Notes: generated by a model from the sequence alone, not told the origin. 21,519 nucleotides of DNA from an uncultured Desulfomonile sp. (GCA_937915285.1 CALDNG010000202.1:1-21519), one strand, 5' to 3'; shown: positions 7,068 to 14,930, counted from the stretch's first letter. Translations and numbers: made by a program.

Positions 7068-8234
7068 TTACATACCCGGAAGAACCGAATAGCCCAGGAA
7101 ACCCTTGGTGGTGTAACCAATACCGACATAAAGGGCCAGGACCACGAAAAGGCGCTTGAGCCATACTTCAGGTATATGCTTGGATGTGATCGGACCCAGG
7201 ATGGATCCGATAAAGATTCCGATGAGTTCCGTTCCGATCAGTATGAAGTCAACCTGGGTCTGCTTCACGAACATGAATGTGAAGATGGAGGTGATCATGC
7301 TGACGAGAACCGCAAGAGCGGACGTTCCGGCCACGATGAACATGGGGAGTTTAGCGACGGAAGTCAAAAACGGGACATAAAGGAAACCGCCACCAACACC
7401 GATAAAGGCGGAGATGGCTGCGATGACGAATCCACCGAGAATGGGCCAAAGCGGATTAAATGAAAATTCCACACCATAGAATGTGAAGGTTATTTTGCCG
7501 ACGCCCCACTGCTTTACCTGAACACCGTGATTAGAGGTGTCGCCGGCGTCTCCACCCTTTTTGGCGATGTGCGCATCCTCAAAAGCCTTTGTGGCTGCTT
7601 TTGCGGCCTTCCTGCTGGCCTGGCCAGACGGTGTGGTTTCATAGAAGAGCACGCCCGCGACGGCAAAAACCACCAGACCGAAATACCCGATGTACATGCT
7701 GAGGTTGATTTTGCCCGCTGTTAGGACCGGGACAAGATAGGCGCCCAGGATTCCACCTATTGCCAGGCACAGACCCAAGGGCATAACGAGCCGGCCCATC
7801 CTGAAATAGGTTACAGACGATATCAGGGCCGACAAACCCACAAGATACTGGTTGCAGACTCGAATCGAGTCAGTTAGCAATTTGTTAAGCGTTGGGTTGG
7901 TGTCCCTGAACGTCTTGCCGTAATCAGCAAGTCCGAAAACAGTAATATGACCGACACCAGCCATAATTCCACCAAACGCGCCGACTGAAGAGAATATCCA
8001 GCCAACCCAGCAGCCCCACAATATACCCCAAAGCCAAAATACCCTGGGAGCGCCGGGAATTCCCATAAAACCGGGTTCCGCCTTAGGATTGATCTGTCCC
8101 TTGCCAGTGCCCTGCGGCGTTTTGGCTATCGCGTCTTCCAGTGGGCCTGCATCTGCAGGCAAAGAAAACGCCAACATGGCGCCAACCGCCACAATCAAGG
8201 CAATACCAAGGAACAACCAGCTTCTTCGCTTCAT
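7068..8234 (-). CDS. TauE/SafE family sulfite/organosulfur exporter-like permease
   Basis: A 388-residue polytopic inner-membrane protein. An N-terminal signal-like helix (7-24, ending SLPADAG) is followed by a soluble stretch to about 60. Two halves of hydrophobic segments follow, with a hydrophilic Lys/Ala/Gly-rich cytoplasmic loop between them (about 200-245). Each half of TauE/SafE (formerly DUF81) proteins carries a conserved Gly-rich helix. Here these are VGWIFSSVGAFGGIMAG near 77 and ISAFIGVGGGFLYVPFLTS near 274; the GVGGGFLYVP element is typical. Family members are proposed to export sulfite, sulfoacetate or related sulfur anions. The start ATG at 8232-8234 has a perfect AGGAGG five bases upstream. 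It is the first gene of the minus-strand set whose later members are redox enzymes, which supports a sulfur role, but the true substrate is unknown. Confidence 0.88.
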   Translation of the reverse strand: MKRRSWLFLGIALIVAVGAMLAFSLPADAGPLEDAIAKTPQGTGKGQINPKAEPGFMGIPGAPRVFWLWGILWGCWVGWIFSSVGAFGGIMAGVGHITVFGLADYGKTFRDTNPTLNKLLTDSIRVCNQYLVGLSALISSVTYFRMGRLVMPLGLCLAIGGILGAYLVPVLTAGKINLSMYIGYFGLVVFAVAGVLFYETTPSGQASRKAAKAATKAFEDAHIAKKGGDAGDTSNHGVQVKQWGVGKITFTFYGVEFSFNPLWPILGGFVIAAISAFIGVGGGFLYVPFLTSVAKLPMFIVAGTSALAVLVSMITSIFTFMFVKQTQVDFILIGTELIGIFIGSILGPITSKHIPEVWLKRLFVVLALYVGIGYTTKGFLGYSVLPGM

Positions 8235-8519
8235 TTAAACCTCCTGAAGATTAAGTGCCGACAATTAACAAAAGAGGTTGGGATACCCCTTTCGAGCCGA
8301 GTCCTAAATTCAATTTTTTTATATGCGTGGATAAATCCGTCGTGAAGCTTTCAACGGACTGTGACACTCATCCGTCGCAGTAAATGTCGGTCGCGGACTT
8401 GCATGGATAAAGCGCAACCGAACCAATGGGTAACGATTCTCTAACTTAGCACGTTGTTTTAGGAATAATCAAGTCAATAACATAACAATAACCATATATC
8501 TGTATAAAAAATTTTGAAA
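8235..8519. other. Intergenic region upstream of the exporter gene
   Basis: 285 bp between the end of the phosphorylase gene and the start of the exporter gene, and presumably the site of the exporter promoter. ATCCGTCG occurs twice as a direct repeat (8335-8342 and 8370-8377, period 35 bp). The first copy lies in a small inverted repeat, CCGT/ACGG plus TGAA/TTCA, at 8337-8357. I found no convincing -35/-10 pair and no intrinsic terminator behind the phosphorylase stop. Confidence 0.4.
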
Positions 8520-11075
8520 TCATCCTCTCAATATAAGGTCATACGATTCCGAGACCGGCAGATACGGCATCTGGGGGGTGATTCGCACTGCGTGTCCGTA
8601 AAGGCCTGTATACAGTAAAGGTATTTTGCCGGAATACACGAACGATCCGTTTGCCTGCGCATGTTTGAAATTCTTAAGGACCGTCACATGCCTTACCTTG
8701 AATTCCTCATAGTTATCAATTGGTCCGTGGAGAATTTCCACTTTAAGTTCATCCGGGTTATGTCCTGCCGTCTCGACAGTGACCGAGATTTCCAGTTCCT
8801 TGTCCTTGATCGCAGTCTCCTGGTCAGCTATCGATACGTCTACAATTTTTAGATTGGACCAATCCCTGGTGATCTGTTTCTTCCAGGCGACCATTTCCTT
8901 GAGGAGCCTGAAATCATTTTTTGTGAGAACTTCGGAAGTTGTGGCGCACGGCACGTACGAGTGTTCGATATAATCTGAAACCATTCGGTGGGAATTGAAT
9001 TCCGGACAAATGGTAGTGATTGATCTCTTCATCATGCTGATCCAATCACGCGGGATGTCATCTACCCCGCGTTCATAGAACAGTGGAACTACACTTTGTT
9101 CCAGCAGGTCGTAAAGATCCCGGCTCTCGATCTGGTCCTGGTATTCGGTATTTTCATATTCTTCCCCGGAGCCTATGGCCCATCCGTTATCACCCAGGTA
9201 ACCCTCATCCCACCAACCATCCAGAATACTCAGACTCAGGGCCCCATTGGCCGCCGCCTTCATGCCTGACGTGCCGCAAGCCTCAAGAGGCCGCCGAGGG
9301 TTGTTCAACCAGACATCCGCTCCTTGAACCAGGTAGCGCGCTATATTGATGTCGTAGTCTTCTATGAAAACGACACGTCCGCGGAAAGGTTCCTTCTTGA
9401 TTATCTGGATAATCGACCGGATTAGTTGTTTTCCTGCGTCATCTGCCGGGTGCGCCTTTCCCGAGAAGATGAGCTGCACGGGCTTTCCGGGCCTGGTCAG
9501 AATGCTGGCGAGCCTGTCAGGATCGCGGAACAGTAAGGTGGCGCGTTTGTATGTGGCGAACCTCCTGGCAAAACAAATGGTCAAAGCTTCCGGATTCAGT
9601 ACGTTCTCGGCTGCGTCTATCTCATGGGCCGAGGCGTTCCTTCCCTTGAGTTGCCGGATGAGTCTTCTCCTGGCGAAATACATCAGGCGGCTTCTACATC
9701 TCTCACGGGTTCGCCACAACTCAGTATCCGGGATGGTTTGAGCGCGCTGCCAGACCTTCTCATTGTCAGGATCTTCAGTCCATCCAGGCCCCAGATAACG
9801 GTCGTACAGCTTTAACAGATCCCTGGAGACATACGACGGTATGTGGACTCCGTTGGTGACATGGCCAATGGGAACGTCCTCCCTGTCCAGGTGTGGCCAG
9901 ACCTGTCTCCACATGTCACGGGCAACGCGTCCATGGAGCCTGCTGACTCCATTGGCCCTGGATGAAAGCCGTAAACCCAGCACCGGCATCCAGAAGCCTT
10001 CCGAGCTGTCGTTGAGAATCCGCCTTCCAAGCTCGAGAAATTTGTGGAATCGACCCCCGATTCTCTCAACCTCTTTTCTGAAATACTTCTCCATCAATCC
10101 TGCGTCAAACACGTCATTACCGGCCGGAACAGGGGTATGAACCGTGAGGATGCTCTGACTTTTGACCATCATGCTGGCTTCATCAAACGTGAGGTGTTTT
10201 TCCTCCACAAAATAGCGGACCCTCTCTAGCAATGTGAAGGCTGCGTGCCCCTCGTTCAGATGAAAAACCGAAGGCTCTATTCCGAGGGCCTGGAGGGCGC
10301 GGCTTCCACCTACACCAAGAAGGATCTCCTGTTTGATCCTCATCTCGCTGTCACCGCCGTACAGTCGGGAAGTGACGGATCTCATGCCTGGGGAATTCTC
10401 GGGAATGTCGGCGTCAAGAAGGTAAAGTGGCACACGTCCTACATCGATTTTCAGTATCCTGAAATATATTGGTTCACCGGCCAGGTCGACCGAGAGTATG
10501 ATGGTCGAGCCATTGGCGTCAGTCTGCTTTTCGAGCGGCAGAGTATCGAATTCCGTCCTTGGATAGACCTCCTGCTGCCACCCGTCCGCAGTGAGTTTTT
10601 GATGGAAATAACCTTCCTGGTACATGAGTCCGACTCCGACCAGAGGCACATTCAGATCACTGGCTGATTTCAGATGATCCCCGGCAAGGAGTCCCAGGCC
10701 GCCCGAATACACGGGAAGGCATTCCGTAACACCGAATTCCAGGGAATAATAAGCGATGGTAAAATCCAGGGGGCGCTCGAGACGGTATGCGTAGCGCTTG
10801 GCGCTGGTCATGTAATTCCTGAATTTCTCGTGTAGCTTATGGGTATGCGCCCGGTACCCTTCATCGGCCTTTATCTGACTGAGCCTCGCGCTGGAAAGCC
10901 GGATGAGGGTCTTGAGCGGATTATGGTTGGATTCCCTCCAGAGTTTTTCGTCAAGGTGATCGAAAAGTTCCACCACATCCATGTTCCATGAGAACCACAG
11001 ATTGCCGGCTATTTCTTTGAGATTTTCCAGGTCGCCTGTCATGGGAGGCACAACGATGTATTTTCTTAAAGTCAT
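8520..11075 (-). CDS. glgP: Alpha-glucan (glycogen/maltodextrin) phosphorylase
   Basis: An 851-residue cytoplasmic enzyme that removes glucose from alpha-1,4-glucans as glucose-1-phosphate, using pyridoxal phosphate. The N-terminal region (TLRKYIVVPP...LKEIAGNLWFSWN) is the extra domain found in the bacterial and archaeal phosphorylases of this subfamily. It is followed by YYSLEFGVTECLPVYSGGLG and AGDHLKSASDLNVPLVGVGL. HLNEGHAAF and the PLP motif EACGTSGMKAAANG are intact; the Schiff-base Lys is residue 606 counted from this start. I chose ATG 11075 because the conserved domain begins there. A GTG 48 bases upstream (11123) would add 16 unconserved residues. The ribosome site is weak (GGGA, 7 bases upstream). 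It stands alone on the minus strand, with no other glycogen gene in view. Glycogen storage is the likely role. Confidence 0.95.
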   Translation of the reverse strand: MTLRKYIVVPPMTGDLENLKEIAGNLWFSWNMDVVELFDHLDEKLWRESNHNPLKTLIRLSSARLSQIKADEGYRAHTHKLHEKFRNYMTSAKRYAYRLERPLDFTIAYYSLEFGVTECLPVYSGGLGLLAGDHLKSASDLNVPLVGVGLMYQEGYFHQKLTADGWQQEVYPRTEFDTLPLEKQTDANGSTIILSVDLAGEPIYFRILKIDVGRVPLYLLDADIPENSPGMRSVTSRLYGGDSEMRIKQEILLGVGGSRALQALGIEPSVFHLNEGHAAFTLLERVRYFVEEKHLTFDEASMMVKSQSILTVHTPVPAGNDVFDAGLMEKYFRKEVERIGGRFHKFLELGRRILNDSSEGFWMPVLGLRLSSRANGVSRLHGRVARDMWRQVWPHLDREDVPIGHVTNGVHIPSYVSRDLLKLYDRYLGPGWTEDPDNEKVWQRAQTIPDTELWRTRERCRSRLMYFARRRLIRQLKGRNASAHEIDAAENVLNPEALTICFARRFATYKRATLLFRDPDRLASILTRPGKPVQLIFSGKAHPADDAGKQLIRSIIQIIKKEPFRGRVVFIEDYDINIARYLVQGADVWLNNPRRPLEACGTSGMKAAANGALSLSILDGWWDEGYLGDNGWAIGSGEEYENTEYQDQIESRDLYDLLEQSVVPLFYERGVDDIPRDWISMMKRSITTICPEFNSHRMVSDYIEHSYVPCATTSEVLTKNDFRLLKEMVAWKKQITRDWSNLKIVDVSIADQETAIKDKELEISVTVETAGHNPDELKVEILHGPIDNYEEFKVRHVTVLKNFKHAQANGSFVYSGKIPLLYTGLYGHAVRITPQMPYLPVSESYDLILRG

Positions 11076-11530
11076 AATAATTTCCCAAAATATTATTTGT
11101 ATAGGTTTCAGCGCGCTGAACACCGCCGCTGAACACGTAGCAAAACGTCAGCTTCCGGCTGCAAGGGCCATTTTAGACGTCTGTTGAATATATACCGACA
11201 AACGATATTAGGCAAAGACATCAACATGCATGCATGAAAAACTTGCCAAAAGTAGCGTACCTAATTAAAATCAGATTCGTCAAGACCCCTGTGCGGCGGC
11301 ATTAGTCAAAACCTGGTCCGAAGGATTGACTTGTAGCTTACCTGTGTGTGAGCAGGAGGTTCGCTGAGTGGAGTGAGTGGTATCCGTGAGCGCTATCGAG
11401 CTGCGGTGGAAACTGAAGATTGACACAACCACCCTTCAAAAGCTTGATCAAAAACCAGTTCATGTTGTAAAAACCAGTTCAGTTCAGGGATTTGGCCCTG
11501 ACCTGTTCCCCTCGAGAAAAGGACTATCCA
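11076..11530. other. Divergent intergenic region between glgP and the response regulator
   Basis: 455 bp with no supported gene. It must hold the promoters of both flanking genes. An exact TTGACA lies at 11420-11425 on the + strand, but the hexamer 17 bp downstream (CTTGAT) is poor. On the minus strand a TTGACG is followed 18 bp later by TACGCT, also weak. A small imperfect hairpin, GTCAA/TTGAC, spans 11305-11330. An AGGAGG at 11354-11359 is followed only by a 16-residue GTG-started frame (11373-11423), which I do not call. The 13-bp direct repeat near the regulator gene is listed separately. Confidence 0.5.
11450..11481 (+). repeat. 13-bp direct repeat, 19-bp period, upstream of the response regulator
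   Basis: AAAAACCAGTTCA occurs exactly at 11450-11462 and again at 11469-11481. A 19-bp period is a little under two helix turns, so two copies would face nearly the same side of DNA. The repeat lies 50-80 bp before the start codon and just downstream of a TTGACA box. This is the right place for an operator, or for a leader duplication; no known binding motif is recognised. Confidence 0.5.
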
Positions 11531-12052
11531 ATGGCCGGTTCTGAGATCCTACAAGACAAGCTTATTCTGGCGGTAGATGACGAAGAGGACGTTCTGGATA
11601 TAATAGAAGAGGAACTCTCTGAGTCCGCAAACGTAACCCTTCACAGGGCCACAACGTTTGAGAAAGCGCAGCAGTATCTCGTATCCTACACGTATGATCT
11701 TGTCATACTGGATATTATGGGGGTTCGAGGGTTTGATCTTCTCCAGATCGCAAACAATGCCGGATTCCCGACAGTAATGCTCACTGCGCATGCATTCACA
11801 CCTGAAGCCCTGAAGAAGTCGATCGAATTAGGAGCTCGCGCTTATCTGCCAAAAGAAAAACTAGGCTCACTAGTACCTTTCCTGGAAGACGTCCTGAAGT
11901 TGAACTACAATTCAGCGTGGAAGAAAGCCCTCGACAGCGTGGGTTCCCTGTTCAACAAGAAGTTTGGCTCCGACTGGAGAAAGACTCAGGAGGATTTCTG
12001 GGAGGAATTCGAAAAGAAGATGTCAATTGATGAGGCTGCCATAATCAAGTGA
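11531..12052 (+). CDS. Single-domain response regulator (CheY-like receiver) with C-terminal tail
   Basis: A 173-residue protein whose first ~125 residues form a receiver domain. Visible are the acidic pair Asp16-Asp17 (AVDDEEDVL), the phospho-acceptor Asp61 (YDLVILDIMG), the switch Thr85 (VMLTAHAF) and the conserved Lys108 (YLPKEKL). The residues after Asp61 are IMGVRGFDLL, without the Pro of the usual DxxMP motif. The tail (126-173) is charged and helical, with no DNA-binding or enzymatic motif, so the output is probably by protein contact. I start at ATG 11531 because AAAGGA lies at proper spacing and the receiver fold begins here; a TTG at 11492 would add 13 residues. No histidine kinase is adjacent. 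The partner kinase and the regulated process cannot be read from the window. Confidence 0.9.
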   Translation: MAGSEILQDKLILAVDDEEDVLDIIEEELSESANVTLHRATTFEKAQQYLVSYTYDLVILDIMGVRGFDLLQIANNAGFPTVMLTAHAFTPEALKKSIELGARAYLPKEKLGSLVPFLEDVLKLNYNSAWKKALDSVGSLFNKKFGSDWRKTQEDFWEEFEKKMSIDEAAIIK

Positions 12053-12067
12053 CGTCAGGGAATTAAA

Positions 12068-12203
12068 TTCCGGCAAGTCCCGGTCTTTTTCCAAAGACGC
12101 AATACTTGGGATTAACTGCCGGAAAATTTTTTAGTGCAACAATCTGTTCGCATGGTTCGACCGGCTTGGGCGCGTCTGCTCCCAAGCGTATTTTTTTGCG
12201 CCC
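12068..12203 (+). promoter_or_regulatory. Structured leader of the thiolase gene: paired hairpins with terminator/antiterminator choice
   Basis: Element A: TTCCGGCA (12068-12075) pairs with TGCCGGAA (12117-12124), enclosing an inner hairpin GTCTTT/AAAGAC (12083-12098), then six T (12127-12132). Element B: GCTTGGG (12164-12170) pairs with CCCAAGC (12181-12187), followed by seven T (12191-12197), a terminator shape. Element C: GGGCGC (12168-12173) pairs with GCGCCC (12198-12203) and cannot coexist with B because they share three G. The gene's SD box GAGGAG (12211-12216) follows directly. A alone may simply end the regulator transcript. B and C together look like attenuation. No known riboswitch class was recognised. 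Confidence 0.45.
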
Positions 12204-12225
12204 ATATTCCGAGGAGTTTCCAGAT

Positions 12226-13455
12226 ATGACAGACGTAGTAATAGTATCGGCATGCCGTACGGCAATAGGAACATTTGGTGGAACACTTAAGGACATGCAC
12301 GCGTCCAGTATAATGTCGGTCCCGATGAAGGCCGCAATTGAGCGTGCGGGTATTTCCGCCGACATAGTGGATGATGTCCGTTTCGGCTGCTGCCTGAATC
12401 CGACAGATGCGATGAATGTGACGAGGATCGGCGCTCTTATTGCTGGCATTCCTGATACCGTGCCCGCAGTGACGATAAACCGCGTGTGCATATCCGGAAT
12501 GGAGGCGGTGCTTTCCGGGGCGGCGATGATCAAGGCCGGTGATGCGGAAGTAATACTGGCCGGTGGTGTTGAACACATGTCCGGGGTTCCCTACACGATA
12601 GAAAAGGCCAGGTGGGGCCTCAGGATGGGGAATGATACCATCACGGACGCCATGACCACAGGACTTCACTGCGGTTCACATATTCTGCCTTACCCGTCCG
12701 ACGGGCCAGTAGAATTCTTCAGAGGCAAACCCTACATCATGGGACATACTGCGGAGTTCGTGGCCCTGAAATGCGGAATAACCCGTCAGGAACAGGATGA
12801 AATCGCTCTCAGGAGCCATAACAACGTGGAAAGGGCAACCAAGGACGGTTCTTTTGCTGAAGAGATCGTCCCCATAAGCGTTCCACAGCGCAAGGGCGAT
12901 CCTAAAATTTTTGACAAGGATGAGCATTTCAGGCCGGGCTTGACGATGGAGGCCCTGACCAAGCTGTCTCCCGCTTTCATTCCCAAGACCGGAACGGTTA
13001 CAGCCGGCAACGCATCAGGCATTAATGACGGTTCTGCAGCGCTCGTGCTGATGAGCATGGAGAAAGCCAAATCCCTGGGACTCAAACCGCTGGCGAAAAT
13101 CAAGTCATCGGGTATGGGGGCATGTGACCCGAGCATCATGGGGCTTAGCCCCGTTCCCGCAGTTCACAATCTACTCAAGAGGTCCGGACTTGCGCTCAAC
13201 GATTTCGAACTCATTGAAGTCAACGAAGCATTCGCAGCCCAGTACCTTGGATGTGAAAAAGAGTTGGGGCTCAATCGTGAAGTAACGAATGTTAACGGAT
13301 CGGGGATAGGACTGGGCCATCCGGTAGGTTGCACAGGCGCCAGGCTGATCGTGTCCCTGATACATGCCCTGCGCAAAAGAAACAAGACACTGGGTATGGC
13401 TACACTTTGCGGTGGTGGCGGAGTCTCCATGGCCTGCGCCATTGAAATACTGTAA
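12226..13455 (+). CDS. Acetyl-CoA C-acetyltransferase (thiolase)
   Basis: A 409-residue thiolase that condenses two acetyl-CoA to acetoacetyl-CoA or cleaves 3-ketoacyl-CoA. The start MTDVVIVSACRTAIGTFGG is the classical N-terminus of this family and has GAGGAG nine bases upstream; the open frame before it is not coding. Catalytic Cys88 lies in NRVCISGMEAV, followed by the conserved ILAGGVEHMS. Near the C-terminus are NEAFAA, GSGIGLGHPVGCTGAR (catalytic His) and TLCGGGG (second catalytic Cys). The length is close to the 390-400 usual for the family. No acyl-CoA dehydrogenase, HBD or crotonase gene lies next to it, so biosynthetic versus degradative use cannot be decided. The gene has its own structured leader and ends 31 bp before a convergent small gene. 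Confidence 0.95.
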   Translation: MTDVVIVSACRTAIGTFGGTLKDMHASSIMSVPMKAAIERAGISADIVDDVRFGCCLNPTDAMNVTRIGALIAGIPDTVPAVTINRVCISGMEAVLSGAAMIKAGDAEVILAGGVEHMSGVPYTIEKARWGLRMGNDTITDAMTTGLHCGSHILPYPSDGPVEFFRGKPYIMGHTAEFVALKCGITRQEQDEIALRSHNNVERATKDGSFAEEIVPISVPQRKGDPKIFDKDEHFRPGLTMEALTKLSPAFIPKTGTVTAGNASGINDGSAALVLMSMEKAKSLGLKPLAKIKSSGMGACDPSIMGLSPVPAVHNLLKRSGLALNDFELIEVNEAFAAQYLGCEKELGLNREVTNVNGSGIGLGHPVGCTGARLIVSLIHALRKRNKTLGMATLCGGGGVSMACAIEIL

Positions 13456-13486
13456 GGTCAAAGACAGTTGACGATATTATGATTAC

Positions 13487-13705
13487 TCACCGGTAGGAAT
13501 CAATTGTGTGGTAGATGAACCTGACCACCAGGATGATGACCATCAGCACCGCAATGATTCCTACTGACTGGTGAATTCGACGGCCTAAATCTCTCCATTT
13601 GTCTGCGGCGCTGGTCAGGCCTTCCGAGCTTCGGTCCTTAATTACGAATTCTCCAACCACATAATAGATGACGAAAAAGAATACTATGAGTGTCAGATAT
13701 TTCAT
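13487..13705 (-). CDS. Small two-helix membrane protein of unknown function
   Basis: A 72-residue protein with two hydrophobic segments, residues 2-20 (YLTLIVFFFVIYYVVGEFV) and about 46-66 (VGIIAVLMVIILVVRFIYH). They are separated by a charged loop with several Arg, Lys and Asp. Both ends probably lie on the same side of the membrane. The ribosome site is weak (GGAA before ATG 13705). I do not recognise a family. Codon pattern and hydrophobic organisation make it look real rather than random. It is convergent with the thiolase gene and has no partner gene on its strand, so nothing in the context suggests a job. Confidence 0.6.
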   Translation of the reverse strand: MKYLTLIVFFFVIYYVVGEFVIKDRSSEGLTSAADKWRDLGRRIHQSVGIIAVLMVIILVVRFIYHTIDSYR

Positions 13706-13815
13706 GTTTCCATTTCACGGGGAAACTGCCCGTAAAAGTTTTTTGTCCAGGATCTGAGTGTTATTATGTCTAAAAATGGATCCGAAGTCGACAAAAAGGC
13801 TTTTGAGATACATTC

Positions 13816-13836
13816 AAACCGCCATGTGGCGGTTTT
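13816..13836. terminator. Perfect hairpin in the region upstream of dapF
   Basis: AAACCGCC (13816-13823) and GGCGGTTT (13828-13835) form an 8-bp stem with an ATGT loop. There are four T on the + side and only three on the - side. It could be a weak bidirectional terminator or a protein-binding site. No transcript clearly ends here, so the role is uncertain. Confidence 0.35.
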
Positions 13837-13890
13837 CCAAACAGATTGCAAATGTTGCGACTTGTGATAAATTCCATTTTCACTCTCCAC

Positions 13891-13896
13891 TATAAT
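13891..13896 (+). promoter_or_regulatory. Possible -10 box of the dapF promoter
   Basis: An exact TATAAT lies 32 bp upstream of the dapF ATG. There is no good -35 at 16-18 bp spacing; the closest resemblance, TTGTGA at 13862-13867, is 23 bp away. This is a candidate only. Confidence 0.3.
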
Positions 13897-13928
13897 CATC
13901 AAGTTTCCGGTAAACCAGGATTCAGAAC

Positions 13929-14777
13929 ATGATCATACGATTTTCCAAAATGCATGGAACCAAGAACGACTTTGTGGTGTTTCACGATCTTGACCAGAAA
14001 ATTGACCTATCACCAGAACAGGTCAGTAGGCTGTGCGACCGCCGCGAAGGCGTTGGGGCTGACGGCGTGATAGTAGTCCGGCCTTCAGAAGTCGCTGATT
14101 TTTTTATGGATTACATAAATTCGGACGGAACCATAGCCGAGATGTGCGGTAACGGGATAAGGTGTCTGGCCAAGTATGTTTATGATAATTCCCTGACCGG
14201 CAAAAAAACTCTGACGGTAGAAACGCGGGCAGGTATCAAGACCCTGGATCTGATCGTGGACAAGACCAACAGGGTTGAGAAGGTCAAGGTGGACATGGGG
14301 GCGCCCATCTTCGATCCCAGAAAAATACCCGTCAACATCACCGATCGAAATGCCCCGATACTCGATTATCCTGTCGAGGTGTCCCATCATAAGTTCTATT
14401 GCAACCTGGTTTCCATGGGGAACCCGCATTGCATCATTTTCGCAGAGGACAACCTCGACTACCTGGCAAGAACTTATGGTCCCATGCTGGAAACACATCC
14501 GGTATTCCCGGCAAAAACCAATGTCGAATTCTGCAAAGTCCTCGGACCAAACCGTCTTCTGATGAGGGTATGGGAGAGAGGAAGCGGCGAAACATTCTCC
14601 TGTGGCACAGGAGCATGCGCAACAGCAGTAGCCTCAGTCCTCAAGGGATTCACAAAGGGAGAAACGACAGTCGAACTCCTCGGCGGACCTCTATCAATAT
14701 ATTGGAAAGGCCATAATAATTCTGTTATTATGACTGGTAAATCGGAAACGGTTTATATAGGAGATATAAGCATATAA
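13929..14777 (+). CDS. dapF: Diaminopimelate epimerase
   Basis: A 282-residue cytoplasmic enzyme that converts LL- to meso-diaminopimelate, the step before lysine and the crosslinking residue of Gram-negative peptidoglycan. It needs no cofactor and uses two cysteines. Both are present: Cys73 in AEMCGNGIRC and Cys225 in GETFSCGTGACATAV. Other family marks are FSKMHGTKNDF at the N-terminus, REGVGADGVI at 40-49 and SMGNPHCI near 162-169. Length is normal for DapF (270-285). The ATG at 13929 has CAGGA eight bases upstream. It stands alone: no other dap gene lies in the window, and it may be cotranscribed with the pilin-like genes 150 bp downstream. Confidence 0.97.
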   Translation: MIIRFSKMHGTKNDFVVFHDLDQKIDLSPEQVSRLCDRREGVGADGVIVVRPSEVADFFMDYINSDGTIAEMCGNGIRCLAKYVYDNSLTGKKTLTVETRAGIKTLDLIVDKTNRVEKVKVDMGAPIFDPRKIPVNITDRNAPILDYPVEVSHHKFYCNLVSMGNPHCIIFAEDNLDYLARTYGPMLETHPVFPAKTNVEFCKVLGPNRLLMRVWERGSGETFSCGTGACATAVASVLKGFTKGETTVELLGGPLSIYWKGHNNSVIMTGKSETVYIGDISI

Positions 14778-14795
14778 TTTTATGAGCATAAGGTA

Positions 14796-14849
14796 TTGAC
14801 AATGTATCAGTGCTGGAATATTAGTCAATTAAGGATCGGAGACTCCGAT
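14796..14849 (+). promoter_or_regulatory. Promoter-like boxes followed by a 15-bp palindrome
   Basis: TTGACA (14796-14801) and TATTAG (14819-14824) have 17-bp spacing, a fair sigma-70 promoter. The predicted transcription start falls near 14831. A near-perfect palindrome, ATCGGAG-A-CTCCGAT (14835-14849), follows at once, where a repressor site would lie. If this promoter is used, the small ORF beginning at 14802 cannot be translated from its transcript. Confidence 0.4.
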
Positions 14850-14930
14850 GGCTTTGCTGGTGTGACCACGCTGGTTGGCCAGGGGATGGGTCCTGTTGTT
14901 GATGGAGATATTCCAGGAGTAGAAAAGTAA
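14802..14930 (+). CDS. Possible 42-residue ORF coupled to the pilin-like gene
   Basis: ATG 14802 opens a 42-codon frame ending in a TAA at 14928-14930 whose last base is the first base of the next gene's ATG. AAGG lies eight bases before the ATG. The product has a plausible composition (Gly, Val and Asp-rich second half, ending DIPGVEK), no hydrophobic segment, and no family I know. For it: ribosome site, coupling, and the tidy fit between dapF and the pilin-like gene. Against it: short length, and promoter-like boxes that overlap its start. Confidence 0.3.
   Translation: MYQCWNISQLRIGDSDGFAGVTTLVGQGMGPVVDGDIPGVEK

Noticed and set aside
8360..8377. TGTGA half-site upstream of the exporter as a CRP site
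   Set aside because: Only one arm matches; the second arm lacks TCACA.
11290..11335. Hairpin with GGTCCGAAGGA reminiscent of the SRP RNA apical loop
   Set aside because: The SRP tetraloop and asymmetric-loop bases do not match and the long pairing second strand is missing.
11373..11423. GTG-started 16-residue frame after an AGGAGG box (possible leader peptide)
   Set aside because: The spacing from the AGGAGG is too long (13 bases), it overlaps the TTGACA box, and there is no attenuator structure right behind it.
12068..12124. Cyclic-di-GMP-I riboswitch, suggested by AAAGACGCAA
   Set aside because: The required GGGCAAACC segment and tetraloop-receptor are absent; only a short string is shared.
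12106..12225. In-frame upstream extension of the thiolase (40 extra codons)
   Set aside because: The family N-terminus begins at the ATG of 12226 with a good ribosome site, and the upstream bases form paired structures with T runs.
13702..13902. 66-codon minus-strand frame upstream of the small membrane protein
   Set aside because: No ribosome site, no hydrophobic or domain pattern, and it contains the AAACCGCC hairpin; it looks like promoter DNA.
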